From Grimontia kaedaensis (lineage in GTDB: Bacteria; Pseudomonadota; Gammaproteobacteria; Enterobacterales; Vibrionaceae): DNA of 64,000 bases. A program made the position numbers and the translations under genes. Shown piece after piece: positions 8,830 to 19,045 of the stretch. Numbering within the stretch: position 1 is the stretch's first letter; each line of letters opens with the position of its first letter. The stretch spans positions 2,542,001 to 2,606,000 of the forward strand of contig NZ_CP082275.1 in the NCBI RefSeq assembly GCF_023746615.1, read 5' to 3'. Under the pieces are notes generated by a model. The model was not told where the DNA came from and did no database searches. It saw only the letters and a list, made by a program, of their open reading frames with translations.

Positions 8830-9552
8830 CTAAGCAAGCCCCTTGCTGAGAAGCGCGATACCGGCAAAACCACATAAGATCAGCAATCCGTACCTTACCC
8901 ACTCAGCCCTGACATAAGGCGCCAGGCGAAGTGCCAATAAAGAAGACAACAGAACAAATGGCAAGGAGATCAGGCTAACTTTCAAGTGCCATAGCTCAAA
9001 GTATCCCGCCATAGCTTGCGCACCTAAAGAAATCGCGCAACTGAAAATGAAATACCCTGCAAGCGTCGCCCGGAGTTTCACCACATCCATTTTCTGCAGC
9101 ACCAATGCCATCGGTGGACCGCCTATCCCAGTGGTTGTCCCCATAACGGCAGCTGCAAATCCCGCCCAGAACATGTTCTTGTTGTTTGGTTCTACGGCAA
9201 ATTTGAAGATACTAGCCACTACAGCAATCAGCACTGCTGCCCCCATCAGTAACTCAAGCGCATTGACGGAGAGATAGAACAGCAACGCGGAAGCAACAAA
9301 GGTTCCCGGTATCCGCCCGACGAATGCCCAGCTGATCCCTTTGAACGACAACTGACTGCGGTATTGCCAGGTATTCACTATCGCCAGTCCCAGCGTCACA
9401 AGTGTCACTGCCGCAGGAACCAAAGAGGGTTCAATGAACATTAGGATTGGAGCAGATACAATGGCAAGCCCAAAGCCAATCAAACTTTGAACAAAAGCAC
9501 CGGCACTCAATGCCAGTGTGATTAAGACAAGTTCTTCCGTGCTCAGTGCCAT
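8830..9552 (-). CDS. TauE/SafE (TSUP) family membrane transporter
   Basis: 240 residues forming about 8 membrane helices. GFGLAIVSAPILMFIEPSLVPA and the repeated MGTTTGIGGPPMAL segment are typical of the TauE/SafE family, which exports or imports sulfite, sulfoacetate, sulfonates or other anions. The start codon directly abuts the stop of the upstream methyltransferase gene (9553), so the two genes are probably co-transcribed. The substrate is unknown; CysB encoded further upstream on the same strand makes a sulfur compound plausible, but that is inference. Confidence 0.88.
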   Translation of the reverse strand: MALSTEELVLITLALSAGAFVQSLIGFGLAIVSAPILMFIEPSLVPAAVTLVTLGLAIVNTWQYRSQLSFKGISWAFVGRIPGTFVASALLFYLSVNALELLMGAAVLIAVVASIFKFAVEPNNKNMFWAGFAAAVMGTTTGIGGPPMALVLQKMDVVKLRATLAGYFIFSCAISLGAQAMAGYFELWHLKVSLISLPFVLLSSLLALRLAPYVRAEWVRYGLLILCGFAGIALLSKGLA

Positions 9553-10791
9553 TCACTTTTTCCTTATGGCATGAATAAGCAAATTCCTCGGCGTCAGTTC
9601 GCGAGAGCAGAATGTCGAGATGTCTGTGTGGTAGCCGTTTTCTGTCAGGTAAAGGGCCCGGTCGAGAACCAACCATATTTCGAGGGGGCGTCGGAACAGC
9701 GTTCTTACTGTCTCCATCTTCTCTACGGTATGGAAGCGGGTTTCTCCGATTAGAAGGAAATCATCGAAACAAATGCCCTCTGGCAGAATGATGCTTTTTT
9801 GTTCAGCCGCCCAATAACAGAATGCCTCAAAACCCTCATTCAACAAAGATTTTTGTACATTGGGCACAGGTAAATATTTATCAGATTCAGACAAACTTCT
9901 CTGTAACGCATCAAAACCAAGTCGGAAGCTCACTTCGACAAAACGTTTATTCCTGACGGTTTGTCCCGCCGTCACGGTTTCCTGCAGCGGTAACTTTAAA
10001 TCGTGCTTACTAAGCAACAATGTCGACGCTTTTGCTAACGAAGACAAAGGTTGATAGTGCTTGTCCTGAATCAAGTGATAGCAACAAGGTGATACTGATA
10101 CCGATGAAGGTTTGGCTACCACCGCGTGACGTAACAGTGTCACATGCAAGTCACCGCACGCATGCAGGGCAACCGCGTGATCACACGCTTCAACGAGCTG
10201 TTGGCTTTCTTTGGCAAAGGCATCCCCCTGCACGAACTGCATCGGTAACTGATGCTGAGCAGCGTAAGCCTGCCCATCCTCACAGAGTGCCTGCTGCCAC
10301 TCCAAGCTGGTGACATTTGCTTTTTTCGTTACCGCCAGAATGCGTCCTAAAAAACCTTTACCAGCGCACCATTCTAACCAGCGCTCTCCTTCACCACCGG
10401 GCACTGCCGCCGTGAACGTACTGACTTGAGACCATTTACGGCCCGGAACCCCGGTCGACCAATGAGAGTCACAGGAAACATCCTCGGTTTCTTGCTGTGT
10501 TATCGCAGATAAACTGACAAAAGCGTCTGCTTCCGGAAGCCACTCATTGAGCACTTTGGCTAATGCTGTAGGGTTTGCTTTCCAGGTTTCCAGTTCCTGA
10601 AGAGATTGAGAGTCCAACCATTCACATAGTTCTGGATGGCTCTTTCGCCACGGTAAGTCGAGGCAATCAAAGGGAACGCCCTGCCAAAACGCCTTATGCA
10701 AAGACAATAAAGCATCTAACTGAGTAAAGCGTTCAGTGAGAACATTGAAGGGCACTGACAAGAAAGTACTCCACCCGCATTGCGGAATCAC
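9553..10791 (-). CDS. SAM-dependent methyltransferase (METTL25/GSTCD-like fold)
   Basis: 412 residues. A methyltransferase domain starts near residue 140 with the SAM-binding motif WLEWCAGKGFLGRIL. It is followed by LHACGDLH and SPCCYHLI, motifs shared with the METTL25/GSTCD group of methyltransferase-like proteins. The first 130 residues are helical and not recognised. Substrate unknown. The GTG start at 10791 is the longest option and has no strong ribosome site. It is followed without a gap by the TauE/SafE gene and preceded by cysB on the same strand. Confidence 0.75.
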   Translation of the reverse strand: MIPQCGWSTFLSVPFNVLTERFTQLDALLSLHKAFWQGVPFDCLDLPWRKSHPELCEWLDSQSLQELETWKANPTALAKVLNEWLPEADAFVSLSAITQQETEDVSCDSHWSTGVPGRKWSQVSTFTAAVPGGEGERWLEWCAGKGFLGRILAVTKKANVTSLEWQQALCEDGQAYAAQHQLPMQFVQGDAFAKESQQLVEACDHAVALHACGDLHVTLLRHAVVAKPSSVSVSPCCYHLIQDKHYQPLSSLAKASTLLLSKHDLKLPLQETVTAGQTVRNKRFVEVSFRLGFDALQRSLSESDKYLPVPNVQKSLLNEGFEAFCYWAAEQKSIILPEGICFDDFLLIGETRFHTVEKMETVRTLFRRPLEIWLVLDRALYLTENGYHTDISTFCSRELTPRNLLIHAIRKK

Positions 10792-10854
10792 CGGAAAAAC
10801 AGGCGAAGTATATACCCATCTCAGGGAGAGGTGCAGGACTTCTCTTAACGAAGG

Positions 10855-12149
<1,295 letters not shown>

Positions 12150-12905
12150 ATGAATATCGCCTTAATTGTTGGCCTATGCGTCATTTTGCTCGGTCTTATT
12201 GTTGGCTACAACATTATGGCCCAGCAACGTCAGCGCGTGGAGTCATCAAAGCGCCAGGAAATGGCTAAATATATTGCAGTTATTGATGCCACTGAAGAGC
12301 TGATCGGTAACGCACATAACCTTCCTTACAGCGGGTCCCTGCTGGTTTGTTTGAACCAGAAAATTCTTGATGCTCTCAAAACCATGCACGAGATCGACAA
12401 GAGCGATCGCTCTCTCCCTCAGCGTATCGCTGATGTGCAGCAACAGGTTAATCAGATCAAGCAGGCTTACCAAAACAAAGAATCCACCTCTTTCCGTGTT
12501 CCTGACACCGATCGCGAAGCCATTTCAATGCTGAAGTTGGTCAAGCGTCTTCGCGCAGTCATCAAGGCAGAGCACACCAAGGGCCGTATGCAAACTCAAG
12601 CGTTTGTGGCTGAAAACTCGCGCCTTGAGCAGATGCAAATGAAGATAAACATCGAGAATGTGTTGAAACGCGTAAACGATGCGAAGATCAAAGGTCAGAT
12701 GGGTACTGCCCAACAATTGCTGAAAAAGGCGTTGGATGTGGTGAGCGCCAAGAATGACCCATACTGTCAATCAGCGAAAGAAAGCCTCTCCGCCATGCTG
12801 GAAGATGTCAATTCCGCGCTGAATAAAACCACTGCTGCCCAGCAACCAAAAGAAAAAGAAGGCGACGAGTTGGACGAACTTTTTGCGCCTAAGAAAAAGT
12901 GGTAA
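12150..12905 (+). CDS. Conserved hypothetical membrane-anchored coiled-coil protein
   Basis: 251 residues; no function recognised. Residues 4-23 form a single membrane helix (IALIVGLCVILLGLIVGYNI), followed by a long, largely helical, charged domain with predicted coiled-coil character from about 25 to 215, and a lysine/glutamate-rich tail ending in DELDELFAPKKKW. The pattern suits a cytoplasmic domain held at the inner membrane. It is monocistronic, with a good terminator downstream. Confidence 0.7.
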   Translation: MNIALIVGLCVILLGLIVGYNIMAQQRQRVESSKRQEMAKYIAVIDATEELIGNAHNLPYSGSLLVCLNQKILDALKTMHEIDKSDRSLPQRIADVQQQVNQIKQAYQNKESTSFRVPDTDREAISMLKLVKRLRAVIKAEHTKGRMQTQAFVAENSRLEQMQMKINIENVLKRVNDAKIKGQMGTAQQLLKKALDVVSAKNDPYCQSAKESLSAMLEDVNSALNKTTAAQQPKEKEGDELDELFAPKKKW

Positions 12906-12927
12906 CACATTAATCTCCTCTCTTATC

Positions 12928-12955
12928 AAAAGCCCCGAACAAGGGGCTTTTTTTG
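12928..12955 (+). terminator. Terminator after the coiled-coil gene
   Basis: AAAAGCCCC (12928-12936) pairs with GGGGCTTTT (12943-12951), with a 6-base loop and a run of T. Confidence 0.88.
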
Positions 12956-13280
12956 TACCTTCCACTCGTCACTGCAAACCCATACTCCTTCAGACTGAAT
13001 AGCCAACAATCCGTACACATAGAATCACTTTCGATACACTTGTTCATAATTTATTTTAATCCGCGAATTATTTGTGCGTCAGATAGCATTTTTTCATTAA
13101 AGAACAACGTACGGTGTGCCGATATGAATGTTTGATGTCACAATCCTCGGCCTTTTTTTGGTTTCTCCCAAGCCTTTATTTAGAGGCGAAAATTTGGAAG
13201 CCGTTGTGACTCAAGGCTGCCGTGCTATGCCGCGCAGTGTTTGAATCCCCATCGCCAGACTGTCGTAGAGTGAGAGAACA
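12956..13280. other. Upstream region of the chemoreceptor gene
   Basis: About 325 bp, AT-rich in its middle. It presumably holds the promoter of the chemoreceptor-binding protein pair. No ORF or recognisable operator was seen; GAGTGAGAG shortly before 13281 is the probable ribosome site. Confidence 0.45.
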
Positions 13281-15254
13281 ATGAAGTTGTCCGTCGTACA
13301 GAGAACAGTTGCAGGTTTTGTCTTAATGTTCGTATTAATGGCATCACTAAGCAGCGTTAGCCTGTTCAACGCCAAGACCCTACAGGGCAAGGTTGAACAA
13401 ATCACCGACCAATCCACCCCCATGGTTGTTGCATCCGGAAATCTGATCACTCAGCTGATGCGCACCAACCTATTGGTAAGAACTTTCCACAATGACCCAT
13501 CTGAATCAAGCCAAATTGACCAAACATTTGAAGAACAGAAACGCCGCTTCTTTGACGCGCTCAACACCGCTCAACAGGGGCGCCCGACTGACGCCGAACG
13601 CCAGCAACTGAATGCTATATCACAAGCGTCGAACGGCTACTTTGAGCAGGCAAAAGTACTGATTGAGCTGCAGAAGCAAGCCAACCAGTTGATTGCTGAG
13701 CGAGAAGCGTTGGATCTTAAATTCCTGCGTTTAGAGGATACCTACCAGTGGGCTGCTAACCTTCTTTTGCAAAAAGCTTCTGTGAAGCGCTCACTGCACA
13801 ACCGCGCAGAACTCATTACCAGTGGTATTGCCCGTGACCTGAAAATGCTGCGCCGCGCTGATCAAGACACCAACCTTGATAAGCTTCGTGCCACTATGGC
13901 AAAGGACATCGAAATCGCGTTCAAACGCCTTGAGCTGATTAACGTAGAGGATGATGTAAAAGCCCGCTACTCAAGAAACCTGAAGAAAGTCGAGTCACTG
14001 ACGTTAGGTGATAACGGCCTGATTGAAGTGCTGAGACAACAACAGCAGGTTAATACCCGCCTTCAACAGGAAAGCCAACGGACCAACCGCCAGATGGAAG
14101 ATATTCAGGGTCAACTCGAAGGTTACGCTCAGTACGCTCAGCAACTGGCCACCAGCAGCCGTAAAGATGCTGAAGCAGCAGTAAGCGAAGCTTTCCTTTA
14201 TGTCATTCTGATGACCTCAATTGCTGCGGTTGTCAGCCTTTGGGTTGGCGTCAGCACCACTCGCAGTATTCAAAAGCCCCTGGCATTGATCCGAAACGTG
14301 CTCGATAAGATGACCGACGGCGACATGCGCACCCGTGCAAACTACAACGCGCAGGATGAGTTTGGAGAGCTCAGTCGCTCGATTGATGAACTGGCGAATA
14401 CCATGGCGCAAACACTAGCCAAATTTGGTGACGGTGCACAGCACCTGCTTGATGAGGCAAGCCGTGCAGCAAACGTTAGCGAAAGCGCCATGTCACGGGT
14501 AGAAGACCAAAAATCTCGAACCGATCAGGTAGCAGCAGCAATTTCTGAGATGGAAGTGAGCGCAAAGGAAATCTCCCGCTCTACGGAACTAACAGTGTCA
14601 GAAGTAGAAAGTACGAATGATGCGGCGAATAGTGGTCGTTCACAGGTTTCCCGCAGCCGTCAGTTGACGGAACAGCTCTCCGGCAACATCGAAGAGGCGG
14701 TGAACAACACCCAGCAGCTCAACCAATACTCCAACAACATCGGCTCTATCTTGCATGTGATTCAGGATATTGCAGAGCAAACCAATCTGCTGGCACTGAA
14801 TGCAGCGATTGAAGCAGCACGTGCAGGTTCTCATGGCCGTGGCTTTGCCGTTGTCGCAGATGAAGTGCGCGCCCTAGCGACTCGCACCCAGCAGTCGACA
14901 GAAGAAATTCAGCAGATGATCAACAACCTGCAAGGCAATGCTTCGCGTATGGCGGAAACCATGAGCACCAGTCAGAAACAGATGGAAGAGTGTCTGACAC
15001 AAACCCGCATGACTGATGAAACCCTGCAGGACATTGTTTCACGCATGAATTCCATTCACGAGATGGCTGTGCACGTAGCTCAGGCGACCGAAGAACAAAT
15101 CAAGGTGAGCCATGATGTTGCAGAACACATCAATGGTATTGCGCACGTGGCTTATGAAGCAGAGAAAGATGCACGCGCATCAGCTTCGAGCAGTGAAGCT
15201 CTGGCAGACTTGGCACAAGACCAGCAAAACCTGATTGCAAACTTCCGCGTTTAA
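13281..15254 (+). CDS. Methyl-accepting chemotaxis protein
   Basis: 657-residue transmembrane chemoreceptor. Helix 1 covers about residues 9-29. A large, mostly helical periplasmic domain runs to about 305, helix 2 to about 328, then a HAMP linker and the signalling domain, with the conserved hairpin tip [18 protein letters not shown] and [15 protein letters not shown]. The 270-residue periplasmic part is long enough for two stacked helical bundles (HBM-like). It is followed after only 10 bp by a gene for a periplasmic binding protein, suggesting that the receptor senses a loaded binding protein. Confidence 0.93.
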   Translation: MKLSVVQRTVAGFVLMFVLMASLSSVSLFNAKTLQGKVEQITDQSTPMVVASGNLITQLMRTNLLVRTFHNDPSESSQIDQTFEEQKRRFFDALNTAQQGRPTDAERQQLNAISQASNGYFEQAKVLIELQKQANQLIAEREALDLKFLRLEDTYQWAANLLLQKASVKRSLHNRAELITSGIARDLKMLRRADQDTNLDKLRATMAKDIEIAFKRLELINVEDDVKARYSRNLKKVESLTLGDNGLIEVLRQQQQVNTRLQQESQRTNRQMEDIQGQLEGYAQYAQQLATSSRKDAEAAVSEAFLYVILMTSIAAVVSLWVGVSTTRSIQKPLALIRNVLDKMTDGDMRTRANYNAQDEFGELSRSIDELANTMAQTLAKFGDGAQHLLDEASRAANVSESAMSRVEDQKSRTDQVAAAISEMEVSAKEISRSTELTVSEVESTNDAANSGRSQVSRSRQLTEQLSGNIEEAVNNTQQLNQYSNNIGSILHVIQDIAEQTNLLALNAAIEAARAGSHGRGFAVVADEVRALATRTQQSTEEIQQMINNLQGNASRMAETMSTSQKQMEECLTQTRMTDETLQDIVSRMNSIHEMAVHVAQATEEQIKVSHDVAEHINGIAHVAYEAEKDARASASSSEALADLAQDQQNLIANFRV

Positions 15255-15264
15255 GGAGCAGAGA

Positions 15265-16563
15265 ATGAAGAAATTAGCCCTGCTGCCTATCGCAGCACTC
15301 ACCTTTGCCGCTGCAACGCTGGCGAATGCACAAACCACGCTGGTGATTGATTCATGGCGTAGTGATGACGCCGTATGGAACGAGAAAATCATCCCAGCGT
15401 TCAACAAACACTACCCAAACATCAAAGTGGAATACCGCTCACCACCAGACCTGGATGCCTCCAAGTGGAACGGTGACATGGAAGCTCGCTTTAAAAGTGA
15501 ATCCGCGGGTGACTTGATTGCCTGCCGCCCTTTTGATGGCTCGCTGGGTCTTTTCGAACGCGGTCTGTTGAAAGAAGTGACCGAAATGGAAGGCATGGAG
15601 AACTTCCCGAGTTTCGCTCTGGCACCTTGGCAGACTGACTCTGGCGCACAGACGTTCTGTTTACCAATGGCATCTGTTATTCATGGCTTCTTTTACAACA
15701 AAGACATCTTTAAAGAAGTCGGCGTGAATGAGCCAGTGACCAAAGCCGACTTCTACTGGGCGCTGGAAAAAGCCAAGCGCGCGGGTTACCTGCCACTGGC
15801 AATGGGCACCAAGGACAAGTGGGAAGCAGCAACCATGGGCTTCCAGAATATTGGTCCAACCTACTGGAAAGGTGAAGATGGCCGCGATGGCCTTCTAACC
15901 GGTAAAGAGCGCGTCGACAGCAAACCTTACCGCAATACCTTCCGCGAACTGGGTAAGTGGGCAAGCTACATGGGCGAAGACTTTGATCAGCGAGGCTATA
16001 ACGACGCGATCAAAATGTTTGCCGACGGCAAAGCTGCGGTTTACCCGGCAGGTTCTTGGGATATCGGCACCTTCCGTGGAAAAGTCAACATGGGCGTGTT
16101 CCCGCCACCGGTTGAAAAACGCGGCGACGCTTGTTATTTCAGCGACCACACAGACCTTGGTATGGGCATCTACTCCAAGTCTAAAAACCCAGAAGCAGCG
16201 GAGACCTTCCTGAAATGGATGACCACCGCAGAGTTCGCAGAGCTTCTGACCAACGAAATCTCCGGCTTCTTCTCGCTGTCTAACCACTTCTTTGATGTGA
16301 AAGACCCGATTGCTCAGGAGATGATCTCCTGGCGCGACCAGTGTGATTCGACCATCCGTAACTCGGCACAGGTTCTGTCCCGAGGAGAGCCGAACTTCGA
16401 ACTTGAGATTTGGGAAACCAGCGTAGGAGTGATGACAGGCCAAATGAGCCCTGCTCAAGCTGCTAAGCAACTGCAAGATGGCCTTGAGGAATGGTATCAG
16501 CCTCAGAAAGAAAGCAAGCAAAGTGCCTCAAACGGCAACTGTAACTGTGCGCCTTTGTTGTAA
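15265..16563 (+). CDS. Extracellular solute-binding protein, sugar-type (family 1)
   Basis: 432 residues. The start is ATG 15265, preceded by AAGGAG (15253-15258); it gives a typical signal peptide (MKKLALLPIAALTFAAATLANA). The mature protein matches ABC sugar-binding proteins: it begins TTLVIDSWRSDDAVWNEKI and has AAVYPAGSWDIGTFRGK and AETFLKWMTTAEFAEL. No ABC permease or ATPase gene is near, so it may serve the chemoreceptor encoded just upstream rather than uptake, or share a distant transporter. The unusual C-terminal tail NGNCNCAPLL has two cysteines. Confidence 0.88.
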   Translation: MKKLALLPIAALTFAAATLANAQTTLVIDSWRSDDAVWNEKIIPAFNKHYPNIKVEYRSPPDLDASKWNGDMEARFKSESAGDLIACRPFDGSLGLFERGLLKEVTEMEGMENFPSFALAPWQTDSGAQTFCLPMASVIHGFFYNKDIFKEVGVNEPVTKADFYWALEKAKRAGYLPLAMGTKDKWEAATMGFQNIGPTYWKGEDGRDGLLTGKERVDSKPYRNTFRELGKWASYMGEDFDQRGYNDAIKMFADGKAAVYPAGSWDIGTFRGKVNMGVFPPPVEKRGDACYFSDHTDLGMGIYSKSKNPEAAETFLKWMTTAEFAELLTNEISGFFSLSNHFFDVKDPIAQEMISWRDQCDSTIRNSAQVLSRGEPNFELEIWETSVGVMTGQMSPAQAAKQLQDGLEEWYQPQKESKQSASNGNCNCAPLL

Positions 16564-16580
16564 TCAAGATTAATGAACTC

Positions 16581-16608
16581 AAACCCGGCCCTCGCGCCGG
16601 GTTTTCTT
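16581..16608 (+). terminator. Terminator after the binding-protein gene
   Basis: AAACCCGGC (16581-16589) pairs with GCCGGGTTT (16596-16604), followed by a T-rich tract. It closes the receptor/binding-protein operon. Confidence 0.88.
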
Positions 16609-16831
16609 TTATCTGCGGCTTGCCGACCTTGTTACCGAATGACACTGAAAACCAACAGTTACAACACCAAACCCAAGCGTATTTTACCGGCCTATAACTA
16701 CTAGTTCCGTGAGGGAATGTCATATTTAGTTTTCATCTAGATCCCGATACCGACCGTTGATCTCGTTCACGTTTCGCTTTTCATCCATCCCTATAATCAG
16801 CGGCGATTTCCACTTTTACTGTTGAATAACT

Positions 16832-17149
16832 ATGAGCACAGAAGAAAACAAAAGCGTTCAGGCACGCGTCATCATGACCAGTGTCATCGCGGTATCCGCA
16901 CTGATTTTCCTTTCCCAGTTTGTTATCGGTACCAAGAATATTGATCTGGGATTTGCCACTATTTCTATTCTGCCAATACTGTTTGCCGTGATGTTCGGTA
17001 TGGCACTATCAGTAAACTGGACTAAGTCCAAGGTCAAAGCGTGGGACAAAGTCTTCACTGAGAAAGAAGAAGGTTCCTGCGGCAAGATGGTGAATGCAGC
17101 AGAAGATCGTAAAGGCGCGATGTTCTTCCTCGGTAGCGGTAACAAATAG
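16832..17149 (+). CDS. Small hypothetical membrane protein
   Basis: 105 residues with two membrane helices, about 11-31 and 37-60, then a charged tail of about 45 residues containing one cysteine. The segment IGTKNIDLGFATISILPILF resembles the start of DUF3100 membrane proteins, which are much longer, so this could be a shortened relative; I am not sure of this. No partner gene is adjacent. Codon use looks ordinary. Confidence 0.6.
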   Translation: MSTEENKSVQARVIMTSVIAVSALIFLSQFVIGTKNIDLGFATISILPILFAVMFGMALSVNWTKSKVKAWDKVFTEKEEGSCGKMVNAAEDRKGAMFFLGSGNK

Positions 17150-17465
17150 GCAGGCATCTGTAATTACCTGCACTCAAACCATTATTTTGAGGGTGACGAC
17201 TTCCTTTTAGTCGGTGCGCAGATTTTTATCCATATCGCCTGCCACTAAGCTTAACTTCCCCCATCAAAAACCAAAGACAAGACGCTTTTCGCTCTGGCCT
17301 TTTTCTATTCTCAACAATTTTTCATACCTTAAGATATAGGAATCTGGACAACCCATAGTCTTTTCTTGTTTGTATCACTTTTGAGCTAGGCTCTAAATGG
17401 ACGAACACAGTCTGATATTAAATAATCCGCAACCAAAACATATTTAAGTAAATTAGGGAAAAAGG
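17150..17465. other. Upstream region of the multicopper oxidase gene
   Basis: 316 bp with no ORF. No CueR-type inverted repeat or other metal-regulator site was recognised by eye. A possible ribosome site (AAAAAGG) lies just before 17466. Confidence 0.4.
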
Positions 17466-18935
17466 ATGACCTGTTTCAGACAAAAGAAAGGGGCATATAG
17501 GCGCCAGAAAGGTTTTGCCAGCCGACGCGTGGCTTTAGTCATGCTATTGGTCTCCGCACTTATTTTTGCTGCTATTGTTGCCAGCACTGCTCTGCGCGCT
17601 TCTCCAGCGACTGCAGCAGCAGTAACGCCCTTGAGTATTCCGACACTCATTGACAGCCGAACTCAAAATGGCCCGATAGTCATCGATATCAAAGAAGGCG
17701 AGCACGAGTTTTATCCCGGGGTTAAGAGTAAAACCAGCGGCTACAATGGTGGCTATCTGGGTCCAACAATAAAAATGTACAAAGGTGAAAGTACAGACAT
17801 TGCGTTTACCAATCATCTTGATGAACCGACGAATATTCACGGTCATGGCTTACACGTCGTGGGAAAGATTGACGGTGGACCACAAAACAAAATCCTGCCC
17901 GGAGACACATGGACCGTTACCATTCCTGTCGTGCAACAGGCCTCAACTAACTGGTATCACCCACACCTTAAAGGCTCCACTGCCAAGCAGGTTCATTCTG
18001 GACTGGCGGGTTTTTATCTTATTGAGGATGATCATTCACTGTCTTTGGGGCTACCAAACACCTACGGTGTTGATGATATTCCTTTGGTCATTCAGGACAG
18101 AAACTTCGTTGACGGAAAGATGACGCCATACCCGGCTAACGACATGCCAGAGGATTTGAGAGAAGGCACGCTTGTGGTCAATGGCACCATCAACCCCTAC
18201 ACGATGGTACCTCAATCATTTGTCAGATTGCGTTTACTCAATGGCTCCAACGCCCGCTCGTATGAGTTCTATCTGGAGGGCGACCAACCTTTCTATAAAA
18301 TAGCGACAGAAGGTGGCTTGCTGACGTCCCCGGTAGAAATAACATCTTTAAAAATGGCGCCTGGAGAACGGAATGACATCGTCGTTGATATGTCAGCCGT
18401 CGAAAACCAGAAGGTGCTGGCAAGGCTGCTACCCCAGAACTACAACGGATTCAACGCTTTTCGCATTCCTTTCTCAGAAAGCCAATCTGTTCTTGAACTC
18501 CGGGTTGACAGCTCGCTCGAGGCGCTAGCATCTGCGTTACCCAAGCAACTCAATACCATTACCCCTTACCTTGAAAAAGATGTTCAGGTAGAGCGCATTT
18601 TTGAGCTGGATGATATGTCCATCAACGGTCAGAAAATGGATATGAAAGTCATTAACCATGAATCCAAGTTAGGACAGCTGGAAAAGTGGACAATCAATTC
18701 AGGTAGGCATCCATTCCACATGCACGGTACGTCTTTTCTGATTTTGTCGATGAACGGAAACCCGCCAGCGCCAGAGGACCAAGGTTGGAAAGACACCATC
18801 TATCCAAATGGTGAGGCCGAAATTCTGCTGAAGTTCGATTATGAGGCTCCCGAACAATGGCCATACATGTACCACTGCCATATTCTGGAGCATGAGGATA
18901 TGGGAATGATGGGGCAATTCACCGTCGTCAAGTAA
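17466..18935 (+). CDS. Multicopper oxidase
   Basis: 489 residues with three cupredoxin domains. All copper motifs are visible: HGHGLH, WYHPHLKG, HPFHMHG and YHCHILEHEDMGMM, the last giving the type 1 site with Met as axial ligand. The N-terminus has SRRVALVMLLVSALIFAA, a plausible twin-arginine export signal. The family includes CueO (periplasmic cuprous oxidase) and related laccases; the long Met-rich insertion of CueO is absent, so copper detoxification is possible but not shown. The final 31 coding bases lie in a 52-bp perfect tandem duplication. Confidence 0.9.
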   Translation: MTCFRQKKGAYRRQKGFASRRVALVMLLVSALIFAAIVASTALRASPATAAAVTPLSIPTLIDSRTQNGPIVIDIKEGEHEFYPGVKSKTSGYNGGYLGPTIKMYKGESTDIAFTNHLDEPTNIHGHGLHVVGKIDGGPQNKILPGDTWTVTIPVVQQASTNWYHPHLKGSTAKQVHSGLAGFYLIEDDHSLSLGLPNTYGVDDIPLVIQDRNFVDGKMTPYPANDMPEDLREGTLVVNGTINPYTMVPQSFVRLRLLNGSNARSYEFYLEGDQPFYKIATEGGLLTSPVEITSLKMAPGERNDIVVDMSAVENQKVLARLLPQNYNGFNAFRIPFSESQSVLELRVDSSLEALASALPKQLNTITPYLEKDVQVERIFELDDMSINGQKMDMKVINHESKLGQLEKWTINSGRHPFHMHGTSFLILSMNGNPPAPEDQGWKDTIYPNGEAEILLKFDYEAPEQWPYMYHCHILEHEDMGMMGQFTVVK

Positions 18936-19008
18936 ATCTGGTGGAACGAAACAAGTAATGATGGGGCAATTCACCGTCGTCAAGTAAATCTGGTGGAACG
19001 AAACAAGT
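18905..19008. repeat. Perfect 52-bp tandem duplication over the oxidase stop codon
   Basis: Bases 18905-18956 are repeated exactly at 18957-19008. The unit starts AATGATGGGGCAATTC and includes the last codons and the stop of the multicopper oxidase, so a second, untranslated copy of the C-terminus follows the true stop. Perfect identity suggests a recent event; assembly error is the alternative. Confidence 0.95.
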
Positions 19009-19010
19009 AA

Positions 19011-19036
19011 GGGGAAGCCATTGGCTTCCCCTTTTT
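19011..19036. terminator. Terminator between the multicopper oxidase and adiA
   Basis: GGGGAAGCC and GGCTTCCCC form a 9-bp stem with a 3- to 4-base loop, followed by TTTTTCTTT on the plus strand. It lies between two convergent genes. Confidence 0.85.
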
Positions 19037-19045
19037 CTTTGGCGT

